Source of the DNA: Leptospira sp. 96542
Lineage (GTDB): Bacteria; Spirochaetota; Leptospiria; Leptospirales; Leptospiraceae
Length of the DNA stretch: 64,000 nt
Reading direction: 5' to 3'
Assembly (NCBI GenBank): GCA_029310945.1
Contig: JARJFC010000011.1
Coordinates: 40,701 to 104,700 of the forward strand
Shown: positions 41,305 to 50,033 of the stretch, one piece after another
Position numbering within the stretch: position 1 is the first letter of the stretch
How the letters are laid out: every line of letters begins with the position of its first letter
The notes under the pieces: generated by a model
Database searches by the model: none
What the model was told of the DNA's origin: nothing
The model's input: only the letters and a program-made list of their open reading frames with translations
Program-made: the position numbers and the translations under genes

Positions 41305-43820
41305 TAGAAATGTACCTCCATACCAACGTTAAAGAACGGGATGACGGTTCCGCCAGGTAGTTCCAAAGTTCCAAAGGTATCACTTTCGCTTGGGTTTGTA
41401 CCAGAGAATGGTCGCGAGTTATTAAAATCGTAACCGTTTTTATTTTTTCGTAAATATACGTTTACGATTTCTAAATACCAGTTCATATAACCCCATGAAT
41501 AGTTTTCGAATTTATCTATACGAATGTCTAAGCGGTGGAAATCACTACCACGTTTGACATTGCCGTATTCTGACGTATAAGGATTGTTAGAGTATGTTGG
41601 ATTCCAATAAGTCAATCCATTCAAAGGGTTGGAAAATTTTCCACCGTCATCGCCTATGATAGGGCGAGAAGGGGAAGAAGTTAAATAACTCCACCTTCCT
41701 CCAATTTGGTATTCTTCCGTGACTCTCCATCCATAAATTACGTTTGCCACATGGGTTCTGTCCCAAGGAGCCAATTGTTCTTTCGAATTTGGAAAATACT
41801 CTGCCAAAATTTTTCTTTCGATCGTGCTAAGTTGGGAATTATCACCTTCGTAAATTTGATAAATATTAGAATTTTGGAATGATTGAGACCATGTATATGA
41901 AATCCAACCAAACCAATCCCTCATCCCTGCCCTAGAATTTTTTCGAATCATGATTTCATAACCGTGAGACCAACCAGATGCTCGGTTAGAATAATTTAAT
42001 GGACGATTTGCAACAACTGGTTGGCTCATCCATTGGGTTTTATCTGGGTTTAAACCGATAGGTGTGGAAATATAAGGATCACTCACAATGGTATCTGTAA
42101 ATTGATTTTTAAATACCTCTGCTTTGATTTGCCAAACTTGGTCGATTTTTTGGTCAATTCCTACGCTCAATTTGCGTGCTTTTTCGAAACGTAAATCAGG
42201 ATTTCCTGTCTCTTCGTTAAACACAGTAGAGGTGGGAAAACGAGCGACATCACCACCACTTCCATAAAAGGTTAAACCTTTTCCGATTTCAGGAATGGTA
42301 TAAGAGGCAGTGGCTCTTGGAGTGAGTGCCCCGTTGCGAGTGACTTCAATATGGTCGTAACGAACTCCTGGTTCAAATGCAAAGTTACCAAATTTAAAGT
42401 GTAATGTAGCGTAACCATTGTAATAGGAAGATAAACCTCGGATACTGAGTGGGCGACTTACGAAATCTGGGTTTGCTGTATTATAAGGGTTTGGATTTGG
42501 TTTGGTAGGATCACTGAGCGCAATGTCTGACCCGTAATCACGATATGCCAATCGTCTATATTCAGATCCAAAATCTACTTTCAAAAACTTGGCTGCCGTC
42601 CAGAAAGCGTCCTGCCTCACGCCAACATAACTAGGGCGAGTGTATTGTTTGCCCTGGATGGTTCCTATACCAACATTGTATTCGTTGATAGGATCAAAGT
42701 TAATCAATGTAATGCGGTTTTGGAATTGATCACCTGGAATCCAGGAATATCTAATTGCCGATGTGCGAAAACTCCTACCAAAACTTGCTTTTGCACCGGC
42801 GAAATTAGAAATGGAATCACTTGTTGGGTCGTTCGCTGGTTTGTTCGGAAGATCAATTGCAAAATTGTCTTGGGCTGTAAGATTATAGAATGAAATTTGG
42901 TGTTCCGGAGTAAAATTGTGTACAAACTTGATTTGAGAATCGTTGTATCTGGGTAAACGAATCCCTTCTGGTAGCAAACCTGTGGCTCCCAAGGATTTAT
43001 CTAGGTAACCAATTTTCCCAGCAATTGCCACATAACCTTTGCCGCCAAATGTGGGGGTAGCAGCGTAAGCTGTGGTATTCCACAAAGAAACCTGAAAAGC
43101 TCCTTTTGTTTTTTGAATGGCATCCACAGTTTCGATTTCAATGACACCACCAGTCGCATTATTAAAGTTTGCTGGGTATGCTCCAGAATATAAATCTATT
43201 GATTTGATTAAATCGTTATGGATAACGGAAGTTAAACCATCCAGGTGGAATGGGTACAAAATCGGAAGGTCGTCGTATAAGTATGTGTTTGCGTCTGGGT
43301 CTGCACCGCGGACAATGATTCCATTGGCACCACCGCCAAATCCGATATTGGGAATAACTCCTGGTAAAGTTTCTATAGATCGTAATGCTTCACCAAAGGT
43401 TCCAGGCATACGTTTGATTTCTTCGTAACGTACTTTAGTTCTGGATGAGATTGTTTTTTCTCTTTCACCTTCAACTACTATCCCACCCTTGGCAGCTTGT
43501 GCTTTTTTTTCAGTATAGATCGTTCGCGTTTCGTCATTCGAACCAACAGAAATTTTTATTTCTTGTATCCCCGTGTCACGCAACAATCGTAATGTGTAGT
43601 CGCCAGGTGCAGGAAATTCTAAAACTACATTGCCTTCTGCGTCAGTCTGTGCAAACTTTTTCGTTTCAAAAATCAAAACGGAAAGATTTTTTTCTGCAAC
43701 TTCCTTCTTTGGATTTATCAATTTTGCACGGATTGAAACTGCAAAAATCGGACTTCCAATGAAGAATGAAACGATTCCGAGTAGGATGAATTTATTTGAT
43801 TTGTATTTTACTGAGTTCAT
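41304..43820 (-). CDS. TonB-dependent outer-membrane receptor
   Basis: 838 residues. Signal peptide (1-27), a carboxypeptidase-regulatory-like beta domain (about 30-105; LINPKKEVAEKNLSVLIFETKKFAQTDAEGNVV), the plug (about 120-225; GTFGEALRSIETLPGVIPNIG, VRGADPDANTYLYDDLPI) and a 22-strand barrel ending in MEVHF. It imports a scarce ligand using the TonB/ExbBD proteins encoded in the same operon. The N-terminal domain is typical of SusC-like and other large-ligand receptors, but no SusD is present. The ligand is unknown; iron, cobalamin or a peptide are possible. Confidence 0.88.
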   Translation of the reverse strand: MNSVKYKSNKFILLGIVSFFIGSPIFAVSIRAKLINPKKEVAEKNLSVLIFETKKFAQTDAEGNVVLEFPAPGDYTLRLLRDTGIQEIKISVGSNDETRTIYTEKKAQAAKGGIVVEGEREKTISSRTKVRYEEIKRMPGTFGEALRSIETLPGVIPNIGFGGGANGIIVRGADPDANTYLYDDLPILYPFHLDGLTSVIHNDLIKSIDLYSGAYPANFNNATGGVIEIETVDAIQKTKGAFQVSLWNTTAYAATPTFGGKGYVAIAGKIGYLDKSLGATGLLPEGIRLPRYNDSQIKFVHNFTPEHQISFYNLTAQDNFAIDLPNKPANDPTSDSISNFAGAKASFGRSFRTSAIRYSWIPGDQFQNRITLINFDPINEYNVGIGTIQGKQYTRPSYVGVRQDAFWTAAKFLKVDFGSEYRRLAYRDYGSDIALSDPTKPNPNPYNTANPDFVSRPLSIRGLSSYYNGYATLHFKFGNFAFEPGVRYDHIEVTRNGALTPRATASYTIPEIGKGLTFYGSGGDVARFPTSTVFNEETGNPDLRFEKARKLSVGIDQKIDQVWQIKAEVFKNQFTDTIVSDPYISTPIGLNPDKTQWMSQPVVANRPLNYSNRASGWSHGYEIMIRKNSRAGMRDWFGWISYTWSQSFQNSNIYQIYEGDNSQLSTIERKILAEYFPNSKEQLAPWDRTHVANVIYGWRVTEEYQIGGRWSYLTSSPSRPIIGDDGGKFSNPLNGLTYWNPTYSNNPYTSEYGNVKRGSDFHRLDIRIDKFENYSWGYMNWYLEIVNVYLRKNKNGYDFNNSRPFSGTNPSESDTFGTLELPGGTVIPFFNVGMEVHF

Positions 43821-44130
43821 TGAAGTTTAAATACCAAGGTAGATCGCCAGAATCTTTTTCTAAATAGATTAGAAGGCAAGGGAGAGGATAACCATTGAAC
43901 GGACATTCTGTTCGGGTAATGGCAATTGTACAAAGATCCAAATTTCTTTGGATTGGGTCATGGATGACAATTAGTGGGGGTTGCGGGATAGGAGTTCCAC
44001 ATTTGTCTGCAGCAAATTTTGCAGCAGCATAGATTTGACTTTGTGCATCGTTTGTATCGACCTTATCAATCGGTGGAGCACAATGTACCACAAGTAAGCA
44101 AACTAAAGTTAAACTAAAGAAGGATTTCAT
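43792..44130 (-). CDS. Small lipoprotein upstream of the receptor
   Basis: 112 residues with signal peptide and lipobox LLVVHC (Cys17). The mature part has four further cysteines (DKCGTP, LDLCTI, TECPF, LPCLL). No family recognised. Its last 29 bp overlap the receptor start, so the pair is translationally coupled, and it overlaps the preceding gene by 4 bp. Confidence 0.68.
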   Translation of the reverse strand: MKSFFSLTLVCLLVVHCAPPIDKVDTNDAQSQIYAAAKFAADKCGTPIPQPPLIVIHDPIQRNLDLCTIAITRTECPFNGYPLPCLLIYLEKDSGDLPWYLNFNELSKIQIK

Positions 44131-44522
44131 TTAGTCTCCTTAAATTTTGCACTGTTGTCATTCGGATCTCCCACTACATCTGCTTTGACAGTGAGAACTG
44201 TGACCAGTCCAAGAGGAAAATATGCTCTATCTTCTCTTTGGATCCTAATATTGATTAAAGTTTTACCTTCAGGAAATTTTTCCATCACCTGACTCAATGC
44301 TAGTTCCACACTGGGTGCTTTGGTGACTGGGAACATACCGAGTAGGTAAAAACTGGAATCTTGTCCTGTACCAGTACCCAAAATTTGGTATTCTGTGGAT
44401 CTCACAATAGTGGCAGAATCAAAAACTTGTATGTCCTTCGAAACGTGGGAGCCAATACAATTGATGCTGGATAAAAATCCTAAAATCATCACTCCCTTAA
44501 AAAGAAACTTTTTCACTAACAT
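44127..44522 (-). CDS. Small lipoprotein of the TonB operon
   Basis: 131 residues from the ATG at 44522 (MLVKKFLF), chosen because it gives a normal signal peptide ending LSSINC; a longer start at 44549 adds nine residues and overlaps the previous gene. The mature part has an alternating beta pattern (TEYQILGTGTGQDSSFYLLGMFPV, INIRIQREDRAYFPLGLVTVLTVKADV) and resembles the neighbouring protein at 44530 in length and layout, suggesting a duplicated pair. Confidence 0.68.
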   Translation of the reverse strand: MLVKKFLFKGVMILGFLSSINCIGSHVSKDIQVFDSATIVRSTEYQILGTGTGQDSSFYLLGMFPVTKAPSVELALSQVMEKFPEGKTLINIRIQREDRAYFPLGLVTVLTVKADVVGDPNDNSAKFKETK

Positions 44523-44529
44523 GTTCAAC

Positions 44530-44898
44530 TTACCGTTTTGGTTTGCCATTTGATGTTTGGAATTTCACTAAGTCACCTTTGATTGAAAATCGGTAACGAG
44601 TGAGGGGTCCAAAGATAGATTTATCGTTCCAGTAACGAATGTTAACGATTGCATCTCCCGATTCGCCATCCATAAGTTTTTCATATAAACTATCGATCGG
44701 AGGTTCAGATGTGGAAATACCAAAAACTACGAAATCAATTGCATACCAAGTGAATGTTTTTTCTACAGTTTTTAAAGTATCGTAGGGAACATTTGGAACT
44801 GGTTTATTGCTTGTGGCAACACCCATCGAGGAAGATGCACAACCAAAGGCGAATAAACTAAATAATATAAAAACAAAGTATCTTTGGAACAGTTTCAT
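44530..44898 (-). CDS. Small lipoprotein, first gene of the TonB transport block
   Basis: 122 residues from the ATG at 44898, which follows TGGAGTGACTCAA; a GTG three codons upstream is less suitable. Lipobox LFAFGC. The mature part (IDFVVFGISTSEPP, IVNIRYWNDKSIFGPLTRYRFSIKGDLV) resembles the next lipoprotein (44127) in pattern: a short tether, then a strand-rich domain ending in a basic strand. Function unknown. Confidence 0.68.
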   Translation of the reverse strand: MKLFQRYFVFILFSLFAFGCASSSMGVATSNKPVPNVPYDTLKTVEKTFTWYAIDFVVFGISTSEPPIDSLYEKLMDGESGDAIVNIRYWNDKSIFGPLTRYRFSIKGDLVKFQTSNGKPKR

Positions 44899-45025
44899 TT
44901 GAGTCACTCCAGTTTCCCAGTTCTATCGAATTTGTTTCTTGGGTCAATGGATAATTTGCGTTAACTCATATTAGCTATTCGGGAAGGAATGAACGCTACT
45001 TCATTCGGAGTGAAATTAGAAAATC

Positions 45026-45802
45026 TTATAGTTTAAGCGCATCTTTCAAACTTTGGGCGAAGGATCTACCAACTGGTAAAGTGGTCTCATCTTCGTTTTT
45101 TAACTGAAGAGTATAAGCTCCTCCTTTGTCGTAACGTAAACTTGATACAAATTGTAGGTTGACTAAAAAACCTTTGTGGATTCTGAAAAAATGATCGGAG
45201 GGTAATTTTTCCTCAATTTCTTTCAGCAATTTGGCAGTTTCATAGTCTTTTGTATTTGTATGGATCACGCAACTTTTGTTATTTGCAGAGATGAATTGGA
45301 TTTCGTGGATAGGTAATAAAAACGTTGCGGAGTCAGATTGTATTTTTAAATGTGTTTGTTTTTCGATTGAATTGAAATTGGAAGTTTTTTTCTCTTTTAA
45401 AAACCTGAGCGCCTTGTCTACTGATTTCCGAAACCTTTCGAACGCAAATGGTTTTAGCAAATAATCAGTCGCATCCAATTCAAATGCTAAGACCGCAAAT
45501 TCACTGTAAGCTGTTGTTACAATAAAAAATGTATTTGGACTGGTGTTCGATTTAAGAATTTCTAAACCTGAAATTGCAGGCAAATTGATGTCCATAAAGA
45601 CAATATCAAATTTTTTTTCACTCAGGAGTTTGGTTGCCTTTTCGCCGTTTTCCGCAATACCTGCTAACTTTAATTCACTGCAATTCATGACATAATCCAT
45701 CATGAGCATTCGTGCAGGGTATTCATCTTCAATGATAAGGACGTTATAAGGCTCAAACTCACTCACATCCACAACGGAACGTAAGAAGCCAAATTCCTTC
45801 AA
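45026..45802 (-). CDS. LytTR-family response regulator
   Basis: 258 residues, apparently from a TTG start. The receiver domain (about 18-130) has the acidic pair in IIEDEYPAR and phosphorylated Asp in IVFMDINLPAISG; the LytTR DNA-binding domain (about 150-258) includes FRIHKGFLVNLQFVSSLRY and TLPVGRSFAQSLK. It lies 128 bp upstream of the first lipoprotein gene of the TonB operon on the same strand, and the matching LytS-like kinase ends that operon at 37211. The two very likely form one two-component system controlling uptake. Confidence 0.9.
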   Translation of the reverse strand: MKEFGFLRSVVDVSEFEPYNVLIIEDEYPARMLMMDYVMNCSELKLAGIAENGEKATKLLSEKKFDIVFMDINLPAISGLEILKSNTSPNTFFIVTTAYSEFAVLAFELDATDYLLKPFAFERFRKSVDKALRFLKEKKTSNFNSIEKQTHLKIQSDSATFLLPIHEIQFISANNKSCVIHTNTKDYETAKLLKEIEEKLPSDHFFRIHKGFLVNLQFVSSLRYDKGGAYTLQLKNEDETTLPVGRSFAQSLKDALKL

Positions 45803-45879
45803 TCTTTCTTTTTATCATTTAAAACTTTTCGATATGATATTTTTCTTGTCGTTTCGAGAAAATCTCCCAAGATTCAATT

Positions 45880-47262
45880 ATGTTCTCTACCCGAATTGGC
45901 AATATTACCTACAACTTCCCCGATTTGAGAACACTAATGGCGAAGGCAAGTCCACTTAGGTCGGGAGATGAACTTGCAGGTCTTTGTGCAGGTTCACAAA
46001 AGGAAAGAGTGGCTGCCCAAATGGTGTTAGCTGACCAACCTTTGAAACGATTCCTTGATGAATCTTTGTTCGATGAAAAAGATGAGGTTACTGATTTAAT
46101 CCAAAAACAACACAATGTTTCATATTTTGAAAAAATTGGGCATTTAACTGTTGGTAGTTTTCGCGAATGGCTACTTTCGGAAACAACGAATAAGGATGTA
46201 TTAAGAACCATTCAATATGCAGTTACACCTGAAATGGTAGCGGCTGTTTCAAAAATCATGTCTATCCAGGATTTAATTCTTGTGGCAAAAAAATGTTCTG
46301 TTGTAACGGGGTTTAGAAACACAATTGGACTGCCAGGCCGAATCTCCGTTAGGTTGCAACCAAATCACCCTACAGATGATTCAAAGGGAGTGCTTGTGAG
46401 TATTTTGGATGGATTATTACTTGGTGCGGGGGATGCTGTTATCGGAATCAACCCTGCCACAGATAATTTACATTCGGTTGGAAAACTATTGTCTTTGATG
46501 GATGAAATGATCCAACGTTATAAAATCCCCACACAATCTTGTGTTTTATCTCATGTGACTACCTCGATGGAACTTATGAATTTAGGTGCTCCTGTTGATT
46601 TAGTATTTCAGTCCATTGGTGGCACTGAAAAATTAAACAAGAGTTTTGGGATCAATTTATCTATGCTAAAAGAAGCAAATGAGATGGCATTGGCTTTGAA
46701 ACGTTATACAGTTGGAAAAAATGTATTTTATTTTGAAACGGGGCAAGGCTCTGCCCTTTCAGCAAATGCTCATTTCAATGTGGACCAACAAACTTTGGAA
46801 ACACGAGCTTATGCTGTTGCTCGCGAATTTGACCCTTTGCTTGTGAATACTGTTGTTGGTTTTATTGGTCCAGAATATTTGTTTAACGGCAAACAAATCG
46901 TACGCGCAGGTTTGGAAGATCATTTCTGCGGCAAATTATTAGGAGTGCCAATGGGGGTTGACGTTTGTTATACGAATCATGCGGACGCAGACTCCGACGA
47001 TATGGATTTATTATTAACAACATTGGGAGTAGCTGGTTGTAATTATATTATGGGAGTTCCTGGTTCGGATGATATTATGTTATCATACCAAAGTACATCG
47101 TTTCATGATGCACTTTATCTAAGACAGGTTTTGGGGTTAAAACCTGCACCCGAATTTGAGAATTGGTTACAAGAGTACGGAATCATATCCGAAAATTCAC
47201 TTCCAAAAATTGATTGGAACGGAACTCATAAGATACTGCAAATATTAGGTGATAAATTTTAA
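45880..47262 (+). CDS. eutB: Ethanolamine ammonia-lyase large subunit
   Basis: 460 residues, matching EutB in length and motifs: MAKASPLRSGDELAGLCAGSQKERVAAQ near the start, GLPGRISVRLQPNHPTDD, GDAVIGINPATDN, FETGQGSALSANAHFNVDQQTLE and CYTNHADADSDDMD. With EutC and adenosylcobalamin it converts ethanolamine to acetaldehyde and ammonia. It overlaps eutC by one base (TAATG). No microcompartment, eutA reactivase or acetaldehyde dehydrogenase gene is in the window. It is divergent from the LytTR regulator. Confidence 0.95.
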   Translation: MFSTRIGNITYNFPDLRTLMAKASPLRSGDELAGLCAGSQKERVAAQMVLADQPLKRFLDESLFDEKDEVTDLIQKQHNVSYFEKIGHLTVGSFREWLLSETTNKDVLRTIQYAVTPEMVAAVSKIMSIQDLILVAKKCSVVTGFRNTIGLPGRISVRLQPNHPTDDSKGVLVSILDGLLLGAGDAVIGINPATDNLHSVGKLLSLMDEMIQRYKIPTQSCVLSHVTTSMELMNLGAPVDLVFQSIGGTEKLNKSFGINLSMLKEANEMALALKRYTVGKNVFYFETGQGSALSANAHFNVDQQTLETRAYAVAREFDPLLVNTVVGFIGPEYLFNGKQIVRAGLEDHFCGKLLGVPMGVDVCYTNHADADSDDMDLLLTTLGVAGCNYIMGVPGSDDIMLSYQSTSFHDALYLRQVLGLKPAPEFENWLQEYGIISENSLPKIDWNGTHKILQILGDKF

Positions 47263-48032
47263 TGGAAAATAAGTTTCGAACGAATGCCGAAAATTTTACA
47301 CAAGCTAGAGTTGGGCTAGGTTATTCAGGCGGGTCTATTTCTACTAAGGATGTATTAAAATTTCGATACGACCATGCGTCCGCAAGAGATGCTGTTTGGA
47401 AGGATTGTAATTGGGATTTATTTGCAAATTTTTTTATTCCCACTATTAGATTGCATTCATTAGCAAAGGATAGGTCAGAATATTTATTACGACCAGATTT
47501 GGGTAGGAGACTAGACAATCTATCCATACAAAATTTACAGGCATTTAAAAAAGAAAAATTTCAGGTTTCTATCTCTTTGGCAGATGGTCTTTCTCCTTGG
47601 GCAGTGGAACGAAATGGATTTGAATTTTTAGAATTAGTTTATCATAAATTAAAATTATATAAACTTTCCCCTTTGTTTTTAGTTTCGCAAGGAAGAGTTG
47701 CTCTTGGAGATGAAATATCTGATATTTTAGATTCTACTTTGCATATACAAATCATCGGAGAAAGACCTGGACTAACGAGTGCTGATAGTTTGGGAATTTA
47801 CATTACCTATAGTGCAAAAATTGGAACTACGGATGAGAGGAGGAATTGTATTTCCAATGTTCGACCTGATGGATATAGTTTTAAGGATGCGGTTGAAAAA
47901 TTGGAATATTTGGTGAATTCCGCGTTCATCAACAAAGTAACTGGAGTTATGTTAAAAGATAGGATGGGTGCAGAAATAGAAGAAAAGGAAATTTCAAATT
48001 TGTTATCAAACAATTTCGATGATGAGAAATGA
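47262..48032 (+). CDS. eutC: Ethanolamine ammonia-lyase small subunit
   Basis: 256 residues with EutC landmarks: ARVGLGYSGGSISTKDVLKFRYDHASARDAVW, LRPDLGRRL, VSISLADGLSPWAVE, GERPGLTSADSLGIYITY and ERNCISNVRPDGYSF. It carries part of the adenosylcobalamin site and is essential for EutB. Its 3' end overlaps the convergent PP2C gene by 27 bp. Confidence 0.95.
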   Translation: MENKFRTNAENFTQARVGLGYSGGSISTKDVLKFRYDHASARDAVWKDCNWDLFANFFIPTIRLHSLAKDRSEYLLRPDLGRRLDNLSIQNLQAFKKEKFQVSISLADGLSPWAVERNGFEFLELVYHKLKLYKLSPLFLVSQGRVALGDEISDILDSTLHIQIIGERPGLTSADSLGIYITYSAKIGTTDERRNCISNVRPDGYSFKDAVEKLEYLVNSAFINKVTGVMLKDRMGAEIEEKEISNLLSNNFDDEK

Positions 48033-49934
48033 AATGTCGTCTTTAATTTCTTCTAAGGAGTATTTCGAAATTTCAACCATGATTTCTTGAGATAATTCGT
48101 AAATACTCATTTTGCTAGATTTTTTTAGAATTTTTAACAACCTAGATTCACCAAACATTTTTCCTTCCCCGCGAGCTTCGGTTACGCCGTCGGTGTAAAA
48201 GAAAAAACGATCCCCCGATTCAAATTTGTATTCCCAATCGGTGAATACAAAACTTTCTTTCCAACCAAGGATTGGTCCTCGGAGTTTGATAAACTCAATG
48301 TCGATTTTATTTTTATGGATATGAATGGGGTTTGGATGTCCTGCCGATGAAATTGTAATGGTATTCGTTTCGGTATCGATTAGTGCACAGGAGGCTGTGA
48401 TAAAATATTTACTGACGAGTGAAGTCAAAGCACAGTTCATATGAAAGAGAATGTCTTTGGGTTGTTTGAAAAGTTTTCCACTTTCGCGAAATTGAACTTT
48501 CACCATCGAGGATACAAAGGCGGCAGGAACTCCATGACCAGCTACATCGGATATTAAAATCAAAACACGTTTTTCATCGATCTCAATCCAGTCGTATAAA
48601 TCACCGCCTACCTGTTTCATTGGGAGGTAGGTGGCACTGATTTTTACATCCGCAATTTTAGGAGCTTCCTTCGGTAAAAGATAACTTTGTAATTGAGCCG
48701 CAAAGTATAAATCAAGTTCAAGATCCTCATTTCTTTTTTGAAGTTCTAACGTACGTTCTATGACTCTGCCTTCTAAATCTTTTGTGAGTATTGATAATTC
48801 TTTTTCATTTTTTGCATTTTTATAAGAAATTGCAACTCCAGAAAGAATCATTAAAGATAAAAAACCGTATTGACTGAGGTAGATATTTTTACCAGTGGTG
48901 ATGTCGATAAATATATCAATTGTTGCTCCTAAACTAAGCGCAAAAAAACCGAATGCTAAAAAATAAGCTTCCGTCTTTTTTTGTTTGGCGGCTCTATAAA
49001 CTGACCTTAAAACAAAAAATAAAACAATGGGCAAAGAAACTTCCCAAAATCTTAAAAACAGAATGCGAGTGTACATTGTGATGCTAAACATTTGGACTAT
49101 TGCAAAAAATACCAATATAGCCAGGATAAATTTCTCATTAAAACCTAGTATGGTTCGGAATAAAGAATAGTTGAATAGAAATAGAGAAACGGGTAGTAAA
49201 GTTTGCGAAACAAAAAAGACTCTTAGCCATGTATCAAATGAAATGTCTGTAAAAGTATAACTTATGTTAAGAAGTGGTAACCTCCACAAAACAAAAAGTA
49301 CGGTTGATAATAATAAATAAAAATTGGTTTTTGCCTGCCTTTTTAAAACAATTGAAAAAATTTGGTATGCCCCAATTCCAAAAAAAAGCATAATAAAACA
49401 AAAATCTCTACCATCTTCAAAAATCAGAATTTTTTCTAGCGAATTTAAATTACCAATTTTAGGGATAGAGCGGAACAATCCACCTTGGAAGGTTTGGTTG
49501 CGGTATTCAATTTTAAGTTCGATGGTATTTATTTTGTCTTCAAATAAAAGGGAATCTGGAATGTAATAGAGTCTTTTGTAATACCAATTTGGTTTGTAAT
49601 TTCCCGTATCAGATAAGGCGCCGGTGTTCGCGACAGGATGACCATTGACTAGAAATACATCCACCTCTTGGACTCTATCCAAATAGATACCTAGCGGTTT
49701 GTTTGATCTTTTATAATTGAATTCATAGGTATAGGAGCCCTTCATTGGCGGAGGATAACCTTGGCTTGCTAAGGCTTTACCAACTGAAACTGCCTTTTTT
49801 TCAGGACTAAACTCAGATTGAAAGAACCACCCATCTTTGATTTCAGTAACAAACCCAGCAGAAATGACTGTAGGATTTGCGGTTAAACTGGGAATCCAAA
49901 ACAAAAATAAAAAGAAGAAAGTAGCGCTCTTCAT
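48006..49934 (-). CDS. 7TM-DISM sensor with SpoIIE-type PP2C phosphatase
   Basis: 642 residues from the ATG at 49934 (signal peptide MKSATFFFLFLFWIPSLTA); an upstream ATG at 50003 adds a non-signal extension. An extracellular DISM domain (about 25-160) is followed by seven membrane helices (about 170-370), a coiled coil (VIERTLELQKRNEDLELDLYF in part) and a PP2C domain with GGDLYDWIEI, LILISDVAGHG, FFYTDGVTEA and KDDISFLII. It should dephosphorylate an anti-sigma antagonist on an external signal. No STAS gene is adjacent; the nearest is at 15861. Confidence 0.87.
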   Translation of the reverse strand: MKSATFFFLFLFWIPSLTANPTVISAGFVTEIKDGWFFQSEFSPEKKAVSVGKALASQGYPPPMKGSYTYEFNYKRSNKPLGIYLDRVQEVDVFLVNGHPVANTGALSDTGNYKPNWYYKRLYYIPDSLLFEDKINTIELKIEYRNQTFQGGLFRSIPKIGNLNSLEKILIFEDGRDFCFIMLFFGIGAYQIFSIVLKRQAKTNFYLLLSTVLFVLWRLPLLNISYTFTDISFDTWLRVFFVSQTLLPVSLFLFNYSLFRTILGFNEKFILAILVFFAIVQMFSITMYTRILFLRFWEVSLPIVLFFVLRSVYRAAKQKKTEAYFLAFGFFALSLGATIDIFIDITTGKNIYLSQYGFLSLMILSGVAISYKNAKNEKELSILTKDLEGRVIERTLELQKRNEDLELDLYFAAQLQSYLLPKEAPKIADVKISATYLPMKQVGGDLYDWIEIDEKRVLILISDVAGHGVPAAFVSSMVKVQFRESGKLFKQPKDILFHMNCALTSLVSKYFITASCALIDTETNTITISSAGHPNPIHIHKNKIDIEFIKLRGPILGWKESFVFTDWEYKFESGDRFFFYTDGVTEARGEGKMFGESRLLKILKKSSKMSIYELSQEIMVEISKYSLEEIKDDISFLIIEIV

Positions 49935-50033
49935 AAAAATGATCTCTAAAGAGTAGCTAAAATTTATGAAATTGCAAGTTGAAATTGATTTCTTACTTCC
50001 CAAATATATGTTTTTTTCTTAGGGTTTCTCTAA

